From Candidatus Goldiibacteriota bacterium HGW-Goldbacteria-1 (GTDB taxonomy: Bacteria; Oederibacteriota; PGYV01): a stretch of 64,000 nt of DNA. Each line of letters begins with the position of its first letter. Within the stretch, counting starts at the first letter, position 1. The position numbers were made by a program, and so were the translations under genes. The notes below the pieces were generated by a model. It was given only the letters and a program-made list of their open reading frames with translations. It searched no databases and was not told the DNA's origin. Below, in pieces: positions 53,945-61,777 of this stretch. The stretch lies in NCBI GenBank assembly GCA_002839855.1, contig PGYV01000006.1, forward strand, positions 115,811 to 179,810. Reading direction: 5' to 3'.

Positions 53945-55270
53945 ATGAACAGGGTGCTTCTTGTAGAAGACGAAAAAAACATACGCGAATCAGTGGAAAC
54001 CGCGCTGTCGGACAGGTATGAAGTATCGGCTTTTGATTCCGCGGAGAAAGCTTTAACCGCGCTTAGCGACAATGGATTTGATATTCTTATTACAGACATA
54101 AAACTTCCCGGCATTACCGGAATTGAACTGCTTAAAAAATTTAAAACACTAAGCCCGGATTCCCCTGTAATAGTAATGACCGCTTTTTCTTCCATAAACA
54201 GCGCCATAGAAGCTATGAAAGCCGGCGCCGATGAATACGTTCCCAAGCCGTTTTCGCTTGAAGAACTTGAAATAAAAACAGAAAATCTTCTTAAAATTAA
54301 AAAACTTAAAGAAGACAAGAACTTATATGTAAGCCAGCAGGACAGCGCCTTTGGCGAAATAGCCGGGACAAGCCCGGAAATAAATTCTATAAAAACCGGC
54401 ATTTCAAAAATAGCCGCAAACGACGTCACGGTGCTTATTACAGGGGAAACCGGTACGGGCAAAGAACTTATCGCGTACACCATACATAAATTAAGCGGCA
54501 GAAAAGGGCCTTTTGTGCCTGTCCACTGCGCCGCGTATGCCAAAGGCGTCATAGAGTCAGAGCTGTTCGGCCACGAAAAAGGCGCGTTTACGGGCGCTGA
54601 CAAGCTTAGAAAAGGAAGGATAGAAACAGCACAGGACGGGACGCTTTTTCTTGACGAACTTGGCGACATTCCGCCCGACATTCAGGTTAAGCTGCTGCGC
54701 GTACTTGAAAATAAAACTTATGAACGCGTGGGCGGCAGTAAATCATTATCCACAAACGCAAGGGTTTTGTGCGCCACAAACAGAAACCTTGAAGAGCTGA
54801 TAAAAAAAGGGGAGTTTCGGGAAGACCTGTTTTACAGGGTAAATGTTTTCCCGATTAACATACCGCCTTTAAGGGAAAGAAAAGGGGATATACAGCCTCT
54901 TGCGGAGACATTTGCGTCAAGACGCGGCAGTTTTACGATTAACACGGCGGGCAAAAACGCGCTTTTAGCATACAGCTGGCCCGGCAACGTAAGGGAACTG
55001 CAGAATATAATTGAACGCGCGGTAATACTGTCCACGGGCAGCGAACTTAACATCACAGATGCCCTTGGAAAACCGGCCGCAGAGGCGGAATCACCGGGAA
55101 ACGGCGGACTTGAAAATATAGTGGAGGCCTTTGAAAAAAAGATTATTGAAGCCTCGCTGAAAAACAATAATTACAACCAGACAAAAGCATCAAAAGAACT
55201 TCAGATAAGCAGGACGACACTGCAGTATAAAATTCAAAAATATTCAATCACGGAGAAAACCGGTGATTAA
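53945..55270 (+). CDS. NtrC-family sigma-54 response regulator (complete receiver)
   Basis: A 441-residue activator with a full receiver: acidic pair Glu8-Asp9, phospho-acceptor Asp51 in ILITDIKLPGITG, Thr/Ser in VIVMTAFSS and Lys in YVPKPF. The AAA+ domain has [22 protein letters not shown] in [16 protein letters not shown] and TLFLDELGDIP. The C-terminal Fis HTH is NQTKASKELQISRTTLQYKI. Only 2 bp from the kinase gene. Together they are a normal two-component pair, unlike the activator at 44831. Candidate targets are the sigma-54 promoters at 46512 and 47838. Confidence 0.93.
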   Translation: MNRVLLVEDEKNIRESVETALSDRYEVSAFDSAEKALTALSDNGFDILITDIKLPGITGIELLKKFKTLSPDSPVIVMTAFSSINSAIEAMKAGADEYVPKPFSLEELEIKTENLLKIKKLKEDKNLYVSQQDSAFGEIAGTSPEINSIKTGISKIAANDVTVLITGETGTGKELIAYTIHKLSGRKGPFVPVHCAAYAKGVIESELFGHEKGAFTGADKLRKGRIETAQDGTLFLDELGDIPPDIQVKLLRVLENKTYERVGGSKSLSTNARVLCATNRNLEELIKKGEFREDLFYRVNVFPINIPPLRERKGDIQPLAETFASRRGSFTINTAGKNALLAYSWPGNVRELQNIIERAVILSTGSELNITDALGKPAAEAESPGNGGLENIVEAFEKKIIEASLKNNNYNQTKASKELQISRTTLQYKIQKYSITEKTGD

Positions 55271-55928
55271 AAAATCTATTTTTGTACTAATTACAATTTT
55301 AACTTTATGGCAGGCTTTACCGGCCGATGCGGTTTTAACCGATTTGGCATCTGAATCAGTTAAAAAACATCAGGAGCTGCTTGTAACAATTGCAGAAAAA
55401 GAAAGAATCCTGAACACCTTAAGGATGAATCCGGCAAAGGCATCTTTATGGAATTTTGCCGACAGAAACCGGCGCGAACGCACGGTCCAGCAGCGCAGCC
55501 GGCTTATAAATGAAATAAACAGTTTAAACCATCAAAGCGATCAGGTTAAGCTGGATATCCTTAGCCAAAGGGCCGGCCTGTATGAATCCTTAAAAAATCC
55601 TTCAGAGATTACAGACAGCCTTGTAGCCGCAATAAATTACGGCGACAAACTGGAATTTGAACGACTTGCGGCATACCAGTTTCTGGACCAGGCCAGCATA
55701 AGCCTTAAAAACGGCTCTGATAAGGCCGAACTGCTTAAGACCATATATACCAGGCAGAGTCTGGTTATAAACGACATAGATGCCATGATATCCCGTCTAA
55801 AAGCTAAAAATACCGCCTTAAAAGCCATTTCCGGAGCATTTATAGGTGAAATTGACACACAGATACAGGAATTGGGGGAAATACGCAGAAAAGGGCAAAT
55901 ATCGCAGGATTTGATTAAAGATAAGTAA
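55263..55928 (+). CDS. Exported coiled-coil protein at the end of the two-component operon
   Basis: No family recognised. The GTG at 55263 overlaps the regulator's last codons by 8 bp. The 221-residue product has a signal peptide (about 1-21, LWQALPADAVL) and is otherwise helical and charged with heptad-like spacing (VKKHQELLVTIAEKERILNT, LINEINSLNHQSDQVKLDIL, IDAMISRLKAKNTALKAI). A periplasmic coiled-coil rod or adaptor is likely. Being translated with the kinase and regulator suggests a regulatory or structural partner of the barrel at 51328. A heptamer repeat array starts right after its stop codon. Confidence 0.72.
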   Translation: MIKKSIFVLITILTLWQALPADAVLTDLASESVKKHQELLVTIAEKERILNTLRMNPAKASLWNFADRNRRERTVQQRSRLINEINSLNHQSDQVKLDILSQRAGLYESLKNPSEITDSLVAAINYGDKLEFERLAAYQFLDQASISLKNGSDKAELLKTIYTRQSLVINDIDAMISRLKAKNTALKAISGAFIGEIDTQIQELGEIRRKGQISQDLIKDK

Positions 55929-56125
55929 CAGCTGACAGGTTACAGGTTACAGGTTACAGGTTACAGGTTACAGGTTACAGGTTACAGGTTACAGGTTACA
56001 GGTTACAAGTTACTACAGGTTACAGGTTACAGGTTACAGGTTACAAGTTACAAGTTACAGGTTACAGGTTACAAGTTACAGGTTACAGGTTACAGGTTAC
56101 AGGTTACAGGTTACAAGTTACAAGT
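55929..56125 (+). repeat. Word array C, left arm: about 200 bp of GGTTACA heptamers
   Basis: Starts at the base after the stop codon with CAGCTGACA and then runs for about 200 bp as GGTTACA units, with AGTTACA variants. It is in inverted orientation to the array at 56960-57039. Confidence 0.9.
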
Positions 56126-56498
56126 AGAAATACTAAACAATTCAAGCGAATCATGGCAAAAATCACGAAACAAACGCACAGGTTTTCCACATAAAAAACA
56201 AATATTCACAACGTCGCATAATGTATCTTATGTTAACTAACAATTTTGATAAAACCTCCTGTACCGCACGTTATTGTATTACTGTTATTGTTTTTAATCT
56301 CTCTGCTTTTATTGGCGTTTTATAGGTTTGTTATTATATATTATAGCGCGCAAAACTTCTAATGAAATTTTCTGATTAAATTCGCACGCCGGTGTGATTC
56401 GGAGGAAATAAGTTATTCACATCCCCCTACTACAGCAGCTCGGAGGGTTGGCAGCTCGGCATCTCGGTTTAGACCTTTTGGTGGTTTGCCCTTGCCTT

Positions 56499-56523
56499 GG
56501 TAGGCGCGTCTTTTAAGGCGCGG
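56499..56523 (+). repeat. TGGTAG palindromic REP, copy 5
   Basis: TGGTAGGCGCGTCTTTTAAG followed by GCGCGG. GCGCG.CTT and AAG.CGCG pair. The surrounding 56126-56498 region is non-coding and includes word-like CAGCTCGG runs (56436-56475). Confidence 0.75.
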
Positions 56524-56602
56524 TTGAAGCTAGCCTGCGAGCGGAAATCCCTGCGATGAAACGAGTTCACGAGCGTAAGAAGCAGGGACAGCTAAAATCT
56601 TA

Positions 56603-56630
56603 AACCACGCACCCTAAAGGGTTCGGTTGG
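56603..56630 (-). repeat. TGGTAG palindromic REP, copy 6 (degenerate, inverted)
   Basis: AACCACGCACCCTAAAGGGT followed by TCGGTTGG. The stem is partly eroded. Downstream at 56655-56690 there is an unpaired GAGGGACGGATGGTCGGAT word stretch like array A. Confidence 0.6.
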
Positions 56631-56777
56631 AGCAAGCCTGGCAGGGACAGCCCGTAAAAATTGAGGGACGGATGGTCGGATACACAGAGGGACGGAGGAA
56701 TAATGCCTAACCCATAGACTATTATAACCCATATCCCATAAATAAAACAAAGACGCTCGGAAGCTCGGTTTAGATTT

Positions 56778-56805
56778 GGTAGACGCGGGTCTTCAGCCCG
56801 CGGTA
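56778..56805 (+). repeat. TGGTAG palindromic REP, copy 7
   Basis: TGGTAGACGCGGGTCTTCAG followed by CCCGCGGT. Nearly the same as copy 2 (31181). The flank GTTTAGATTTGGTAG is also shared with other copies. Confidence 0.8.
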
Positions 56806-56829
56806 GTGGAAGTAAAAACACAAAATGCA

Positions 56830-56855
56830 CGGGACGCGCAAAAACGATTCCCCTG
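56830..56855 (+). repeat. GGGACG-type hairpin repeat, copy 3 (diverged)
   Basis: CGGGACGCGCAAAAACGATT then CCCC, related to 25444 and 38504 but with changes in the loop and second arm. Confidence 0.5.
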
Positions 56856-56871
56856 CTAAAAACAAATCTAA

Positions 56872-56901
56872 ACCACGCACCCTAAAGGGTGCGGCTACCA
56901 G
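56872..56901 (-). repeat. TGGTAG palindromic REP, copy 8 (inverted)
   Basis: ACCACGCACCCTAAAGGGTG followed by CGGCTACCAG, a clean palindrome (GCACCC/GGGTGC). A degenerate further copy (TTGGTATATGCGTGTCTTTA) lies at about 56938-56957. Confidence 0.8.
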
Positions 56902-56959
56902 AACGAAAATCAGATACTTGAAAGGTTGGTTTAGATTTGGTATATGCGTGTCTTTAAAA

Positions 56960-57039
56960 CCTGTAACTTGTCAGCTGTAACTTGTCAGCTGTAACTTGTC
57001 AGCTGTAACTTGTCAGCTGTAACTTGTCAGCTGTAACTT
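56960..57039 (-). repeat. Word array C, right arm: 14-nt units
   Basis: Five to six tandem TGTAACTTGTCAGC units ending 5 bp before the stop codon of the convergent gene at 57045. The reverse complement (AGCTGACAAGTTAC) combines the two words seen at the start of the left arm. Confidence 0.9.
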
Positions 57040-57044
57040 TAGCT

Positions 57045-57893
57045 CTACGCCGACTGCCTTATGATAAATTTGGGGTCAAGGATTATAAGGCGGGATTCGT
57101 CTTTTCCAACCTGCCCGTTTATGCACCTGACGGCAAGTTCAAAAGCTTCAGAGCCAAGTTTTTCAAGGGGCTGTTTTACCGTGGTTAAAGCCGGCTTTGT
57201 AAATTCCGAAACGTTGATGTCATCGTACCCTACCACCGCGACATCCTTTGGAACGTCCAGCCCTGCCTGTTGAATCGCCTCTATAGCGCCCATTGCGACA
57301 AGGTCGCCGGCTGCACAAAATATTGCATCAAGATCTTTATATTCGGCCATAAACTCTTTGGTCCGCTGTACACCTTCATCAAACTCATAATAAGCCACGT
57401 GCTTAACCATTTTCTGGTCAAATTCAAGTTCATAGTCTTCCATTGCTTTTCTGTAACCTATAAGGCGTTCCACCACATTGGCGTTTGTCCTTTTATCAAG
57501 AAACTCGCCGGAGATAATGCCGATTTTCTTTCTTCCCTGCTTTATAAGGTGTTCAACCGCCATATAAGACCCTTTTACATTATCCACCTTAACAGTGTGC
57601 CCGCCTTCCACCGTTTCTTCAATAAATACAACGGGAATGCCTGCATTTTTATATGATTCAAGCAGGTCGCTTTCCATTGGCACACTTATGGATATCATGG
57701 CATCTGCCCTGCGTTCTAATAAGATTGTTTTTAAGATGTCGTTTTCAAAATCTGTCCTGCCTGTGGTGGGATAATAATTAACTTCATAAGGCCCTTTAAA
57801 CAGGTGCGGCTCTATGCCGTGAAGTATTTCATGGACAAAATTATTGGAAAACAGTTTGGATACGACGGCTATAGTATGAAAATCATTGGGCAT
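57045..57893 (-). CDS. LacI-family sensor domain without DNA-binding region
   Basis: A 282-residue protein corresponding to the periplasmic-binding-like effector domain of LacI/GalR regulators: HTIAVVSKLFSNNFVHEILHG at the start, GIPVVFIEETVEGGHTVKVD, GSYMAVEHLIKQGRKKIGII, and the C-terminal VAVVGYDDINVSEFTKPALT then TVKQPLEKLG. The usual N-terminal HTH and hinge helix are missing, and the region upstream of its ATG encodes none. The start has AAGAGGG and an extended -10 nearby. There is no signal peptide, so it should be cytoplasmic. It may be a truncated regulator that now acts by ligand binding or by mixing with a full-length partner. Confidence 0.83.
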   Translation of the reverse strand: MPNDFHTIAVVSKLFSNNFVHEILHGIEPHLFKGPYEVNYYPTTGRTDFENDILKTILLERRADAMISISVPMESDLLESYKNAGIPVVFIEETVEGGHTVKVDNVKGSYMAVEHLIKQGRKKIGIISGEFLDKRTNANVVERLIGYRKAMEDYELEFDQKMVKHVAYYEFDEGVQRTKEFMAEYKDLDAIFCAAGDLVAMGAIEAIQQAGLDVPKDVAVVGYDDINVSEFTKPALTTVKQPLEKLGSEAFELAVRCINGQVGKDESRLIILDPKFIIRQSA

Positions 57894-58237
57894 AAAAACC
57901 CTCTTTTTTTTTATTAATTACCTTAAAATGATTATATCATAAAAAGTTTAACTATTGCCGAAACAATAACCAGAACAAATACTAAATTAATCGTAGGAAA
58001 AAGGAGGTATTTTTTCACAAAAGATAACTATCCCCCGCCGCCCTCCCTCACTTCATCGCAGAGTTGCAAGTTGAGATTAGGTGAGAATTTTAGATAAATA
58101 TATTAAAAACTCCGCTTTTCTGAACCGTTGCAAGATTTGCAATAATTCAATTCTGTTTTCGGAGGTAAAGCACCCTTATCTTTCATTTTCATGTCCCCTG
58201 TGTCTTATTTAATATATAAAAACTCTACTCCTTGCTT
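57894..58237. other. Intergenic region between the LacI-like and hydrolase genes
   Basis: 344 bp. On the minus strand there is an extended -10 TGATATAAT (hexamer at 57931-57936) that serves the gene at 57045. Otherwise I see only AT-rich sequence and a 29-codon frame on the minus strand (58103-58192, start MKMKDKGALPP) with a CxxC that is not convincing. No repeat of the families seen elsewhere. Confidence 0.6.
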
Positions 58238-58984
58238 CTACTTATCAAACCAGTCCTGGGCCATATGCCTGAATTCGTGTTTCTTTGAAACAACGGTCAT
58301 ATGCCCGCCTGAAAGGTATATCTTTGATTCAAAAAGCGGGTTTTTTGCCAGCGCCGTGTGTATTTTTTCATCCAGGCTTTTAATTAAAGGATTATCCTTT
58401 GCTCCGGTGAACAATACCGGGCATTGAATTTTTTCAAGGCCTGCGGGAACATATTTTCTGCCTGATTTTGCAAATCTAAGCAGCATATCATTGTCCATCT
58501 GCATAACTTTTTTATACCTGAAACTGTGCTGTAGAAACCAGGCGTACCAGTACTTTCCGCGGATGGCTTCATTTCTGTCAGCAATAAGTTTTTCCGCCTC
58601 ATCTAATTTCATACTCTCCCCCAGAAAACTGTCCGCGATTACTTTTTTAACAAGCCCCGGCGCTTCTATCGCCATATTAAGCGCCACCATTGCTCCGCCT
58701 TCCGTGCCAATCACATACGTCTTCTGCACGCCAAGCGCGGCGCATACTGAAACCGCGCACTTTGCCATTTCACGCCAGAAATCATCCGGAAACTGCTTAA
58801 CCGGGTCAGACTTGCCGTGCCCCGGATAGTCAAACATAAACGTCCTGTACACGCGCCTGTAATGCTTATATTCCCCGCCCATCATCGCGCTTGATACTGT
58901 ATTACCATGAAGAATAAGCAGGTGTTCCCCTTTTCCTTTGGCTTTATAAAATACCCTTTGTCCCTGATAAGCAATATACGGCAT
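58238..58984 (-). CDS. Alpha/beta-hydrolase fold protein with Glu in place of the nucleophile Ser
   Basis: A 248-residue alpha/beta-hydrolase. The fold is plain: the oxyanion strand LLILHGNTVSS (residues about 22-32), DYPGHGKSD (52-60), and the nucleophile elbow at 91-97. The elbow reads VIGTEGGAMVALNMAIEAP where family members have GxSxGG. The nucleophile position is Glu95 (codon GAA, bases 58700-58702). The acid Asp (GAKDNPL) and the late His (SGGHMTVV) remain. Classic serine hydrolysis is therefore not expected; a different chemistry or a binding role is possible. It lies 31 bp downstream of metH on the same strand. Confidence 0.85.
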   Translation of the reverse strand: MPYIAYQGQRVFYKAKGKGEHLLILHGNTVSSAMMGGEYKHYRRVYRTFMFDYPGHGKSDPVKQFPDDFWREMAKCAVSVCAALGVQKTYVIGTEGGAMVALNMAIEAPGLVKKVIADSFLGESMKLDEAEKLIADRNEAIRGKYWYAWFLQHSFRYKKVMQMDNDMLLRFAKSGRKYVPAGLEKIQCPVLFTGAKDNPLIKSLDEKIHTALAKNPLFESKIYLSGGHMTVVSKKHEFRHMAQDWFDK

Positions 58985-59015
58985 TATAATTCTCCTTATT
59001 TTTTAAGTTGAAAGT

Positions 59016-61424
59016 TTACTTTTCAGTAAGCTTCCGGGCAAGTTTTACGGCTTCGTAAGCGTCCTTTGAATAACCGTCCGCCCCTATTTCATCGGCATAC
59101 GCCTGGTCTACAACCGCTCCGCCTATAATGAACCTGGCGTTAAGGCCCTCTTTTTTTGCAAGGTCAATAACCGGTTTCATTTCTATCATTGTGGTGGTCA
59201 TAAGCGCGGACAAACCAATAACCTGCGCCCCTGTTTCTTTTGCTTTTTTAACTATCTCTTCAGCAGACACATCTTTGCCAAGGTCAAACACCTGAAACCC
59301 ATAATTCTTCAGCATCAAAGATACTATATTTTTACCTATATCGTGGATGTCGCCTTTAACCGTTGCCATTACCACTTTTTTCTGCGACCCTTCCGTTTCA
59401 CTTTTTTTAAGCAGAGGTTCAAGTATGGCAAAAGCGGCTTTCATGGCCTCCGCGCTTTGTATTAACTGCGGAAGAAAATACTGTTTTTTCTCAAACAGAT
59501 TCCCAACGTGGTTAATTGCCGGAATTAAAATATCATCCACTATTTTTGACGGGGCAATATTACCAGCCACCGCTGAATTTATAAGCCCGGTTATTTTCTC
59601 TTTATTCCCTTTTACAACCGCTTCGTAAATCTGCTCTTCGTTAGATTTGCCGCTAACCTGCGCCGCTTTGGAATCGGGTTTTACTGCATTGCCAAACTTC
59701 TCTATGTAAAGCGCGCTGTTGGTGTCGGTGGCGTTTAAGACATCTGACGCCGCTTTAATCTGCATTAAAAGTTCCGCTGAAGGGTTGGCAATAACCGTGG
59801 TAAGCCCGCTGTTAACCGCCATTGCAAGAAAAGCCGCGTTTACATAGCCGCGTTCAGGCAGACCAAACGACACATTTGACAGACCGCAGGTTGTGTTAAA
59901 ACCAAGCGCGGACGCTTTTTCGATTACGTCAAGCGTTACTTTAGCGGCTTTCTGGTCAGACGATACCGTCATTACAAGGCCGTCTATTATTATATCCTTT
60001 TCTGTGTATCCATATTTTTTTGCCTGTTTAAATACCCTCTGTACAACACTTATCCTGCTGCCCGAGTCTGCCGGAATGCCCTTGTCATCAAGGGGCAGTA
60101 AAATAAACATGGCGCCGTATTTAGCCGCGACAGGCAGAAGTTTTTCTATTTTTTTGGACTCTCCCGAAATGGAATTAATAAGCGCCCTGCCGGGATAAGC
60201 CCTTAACGCGGCTTCCACAACTTCCGGTGATGATGAATCTATACAAAGCGGAAGTTCAGACTGATTGCTTAATAACTCTATTATTTTTATCATTACGGCT
60301 TTTTCATCAATTCCGGCCATGCCCGCGTTTACGTCAAGAATCCCGGCTCCGCCGGCTGCCTGCTCTTCGGCAAAGCGCCTTACTTCGGCTGTTTTTCCTT
60401 CTTTTAATTCCGCCTGAAGCTGCTTCTTGCCTGTAGGATTTATACGCTCGCCTATTACTGTAAGCGGGTAATCACTGCCGATAAATACGGTTTTTCTTGC
60501 CGATGTCACAGCGCTGAAACTTACAGAATTATTTTTAAAACCCGTGTTTTTTATTTTACTGATTTCTTTAGCTGTTTTCTCTATGTACTCCGGCGATGTG
60601 CCGCAGCAGCCGCCTAACAGATTAATTCCCGCGTTTACAAAAGGCGCGGCAAAAGTACAGAATTCACCCGCTACCATTTCAAATACAGTTTTGCCGTCTT
60701 TTAATTTTGGCAGCCCGGCATTTGGTTTGGCCAGAAGCGGTATTTTAGAGTATGGTTTTAAAGCTTTAATTACTTCAAGCATCTCTTTTGGGCCGGTGGA
60801 ACAGTTTGCCCCAAACGCGTCAATATTCATTGCCTGCAGTGTTATAAGCGCTGTTAACGGGTCTGTACCTGTAAGCGTCCTGCCGTCTTTATCAAATGTC
60901 ATTGAAACCATTATAGGAAGGCTGCAGCTTTCCTGAACCGCCAATACCGCGGCGCGCGCTTCCTGAATGTCCATCATTGTTTCTATTGCAAAAAGGTCCA
61001 CACCGCCCGCAAGAAGCCCTTTAACCTGTTCCTTAAAAATATTTACCATTTCTTCAAACGGGATGTCGCCAAATGGTTTTGGGAAATGCCCCGTAGGTGC
61101 AATGTCCCCTGCTATAAGAGCATGATTTCCCGCGGCTTTTTTTGACAAAAGCGCAAGGTCCCTGTTTATTTCAAAGGTCTGCCCCTTAAGTCCGTATTCT
61201 TCAAGTTTTACGGGATTGCCGCCAAAAGTAAAAGTATAAATGATATCAGAACCCGCTGCTGCGTATTCATTCTGCAGCCCTGACAGGACATCTGGATTTT
61301 CAAGCGCCCATTTTTCCGGGCAGACACCCGCGGGCATACCGCGTTTCTGCAGCGCCACACCGCTTGACCCGTCAAGTATAAGGACTCTTTTTTCCACAAG
61401 CTTTTTAAACTGTTTTTTTGTCAT
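59016..61424 (-). CDS. metH: Cobalamin-dependent methionine synthase, short form without reactivation domain
   Basis: Transfers the methyl group of methyl-tetrahydrofolate through B12 to homocysteine. I place the start at 61424 (802 residues, MTKKQFKKLVEKR). A longer frame from 61448 begins upstream of the transcription start predicted from a TATAAT at 61452-61457, and the shorter start has GGTGAG before it. Domains in order: homocysteine methyltransferase (about 1-300, with zinc ligands in GANCSTGP and GGCCGTSPEYI), pterin-binding (about 315-580, IGERINPTGKKQLQ), B12-cap (about 600-685) and B12-binding with the axial ligand His694 in KGDIHDIGKNIV. The activation domain that reduces B12 is absent, as in Thermotoga-type enzymes. 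Confidence 0.93.
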   Translation of the reverse strand: MTKKQFKKLVEKRVLILDGSSGVALQKRGMPAGVCPEKWALENPDVLSGLQNEYAAAGSDIIYTFTFGGNPVKLEEYGLKGQTFEINRDLALLSKKAAGNHALIAGDIAPTGHFPKPFGDIPFEEMVNIFKEQVKGLLAGGVDLFAIETMMDIQEARAAVLAVQESCSLPIMVSMTFDKDGRTLTGTDPLTALITLQAMNIDAFGANCSTGPKEMLEVIKALKPYSKIPLLAKPNAGLPKLKDGKTVFEMVAGEFCTFAAPFVNAGINLLGGCCGTSPEYIEKTAKEISKIKNTGFKNNSVSFSAVTSARKTVFIGSDYPLTVIGERINPTGKKQLQAELKEGKTAEVRRFAEEQAAGGAGILDVNAGMAGIDEKAVMIKIIELLSNQSELPLCIDSSSPEVVEAALRAYPGRALINSISGESKKIEKLLPVAAKYGAMFILLPLDDKGIPADSGSRISVVQRVFKQAKKYGYTEKDIIIDGLVMTVSSDQKAAKVTLDVIEKASALGFNTTCGLSNVSFGLPERGYVNAAFLAMAVNSGLTTVIANPSAELLMQIKAASDVLNATDTNSALYIEKFGNAVKPDSKAAQVSGKSNEEQIYEAVVKGNKEKITGLINSAVAGNIAPSKIVDDILIPAINHVGNLFEKKQYFLPQLIQSAEAMKAAFAILEPLLKKSETEGSQKKVVMATVKGDIHDIGKNIVSLMLKNYGFQVFDLGKDVSAEEIVKKAKETGAQVIGLSALMTTTMIEMKPVIDLAKKEGLNARFIIGGAVVDQAYADEIGADGYSKDAYEAVKLARKLTEK

Positions 61425-61451
61425 CTTCTCACCACGTTGTTTAATCATAAA

Positions 61452-61457
61452 ATTATA
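61452..61457 (-). promoter_or_regulatory. -10 element of metH
   Basis: TATAAT on the minus strand. The -35 is poor. The predicted start of transcription near 61445 leaves an about 20-nt leader before the ATG at 61424, too short for a riboswitch. Confidence 0.45.
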
Positions 61458-61534
61458 CGGCGTTTTTTAATGATATCATATCGCCCCGCCCGCATACAAG
61501 TTTTTATAAAGGGGGATTTGTTCAGTTTTTGTTC

Positions 61535-61562
61535 TTGTAGGGACGGTGCTCCCGCGCTGTCC
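61535..61562 (-). repeat. GGGACG-type repeat, copy 4 (inverted, diverged)
   Basis: TTGTAGGGACGGTGCTCCCG followed by CGCTGTCC. The reverse complement (GGACAGCGCGGGAGCACCGT) resembles the copies at 25444 and 38504 as well as the palindrome at 25353. Confidence 0.5.
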
Positions 61563-61630
61563 GGCTTTTTTTCGAAGTTTGGATATGTAACTGTGGCAGA
61601 TGTCTGTTTAGGGTACGGACTTAAAAATCA

Positions 61631-61662
61631 ACTACCGCGGGCTAAAGACCCGCGTCTGCCAA
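61631..61662 (-). repeat. TGGTAG palindromic REP, copy 9 (inverted)
   Basis: ACTACCGCGGGCTAAAGACC followed by CGCGTCTGCC. CGCGGG pairs with CCCGCG through the loop CTAAAGA. It lies in the 61449-61810 spacer, which holds no gene. Confidence 0.75.
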
Positions 61663-61749
61663 ACATTTAAACACCCGGACAAAAAAAATACCCAAACACG
61701 ATTAGTTTTCGCATATATACATTTCCCCGTACTTCATTTCTCTAAAAAA

Positions 61750-61777
61750 AAGGCCCGGGCAATAAGCCCGGGCCTTG
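61750..61777 (-). terminator. Terminator of the Ala/Lys-rich protein gene
   Basis: AAGGCCCGGGC and GCCCGGGCCTT form an 11-bp stem around AATAA. In the minus direction it is followed by seven T residues, 33 bp after the stop codon at 61811. Confidence 0.9.

Noticed and set aside
55929-56125. Replication origin iterons (heptamer array)
   Set aside because: Units do not resemble DnaA boxes, and no initiator gene (dnaA, repA) or AT-rich unwinding element is next to them.
58103-58192. 29-codon minus-strand ORF with a CxxC
   Set aside because: Plausible SD but no family, low complexity context and short length. Equally likely by chance.
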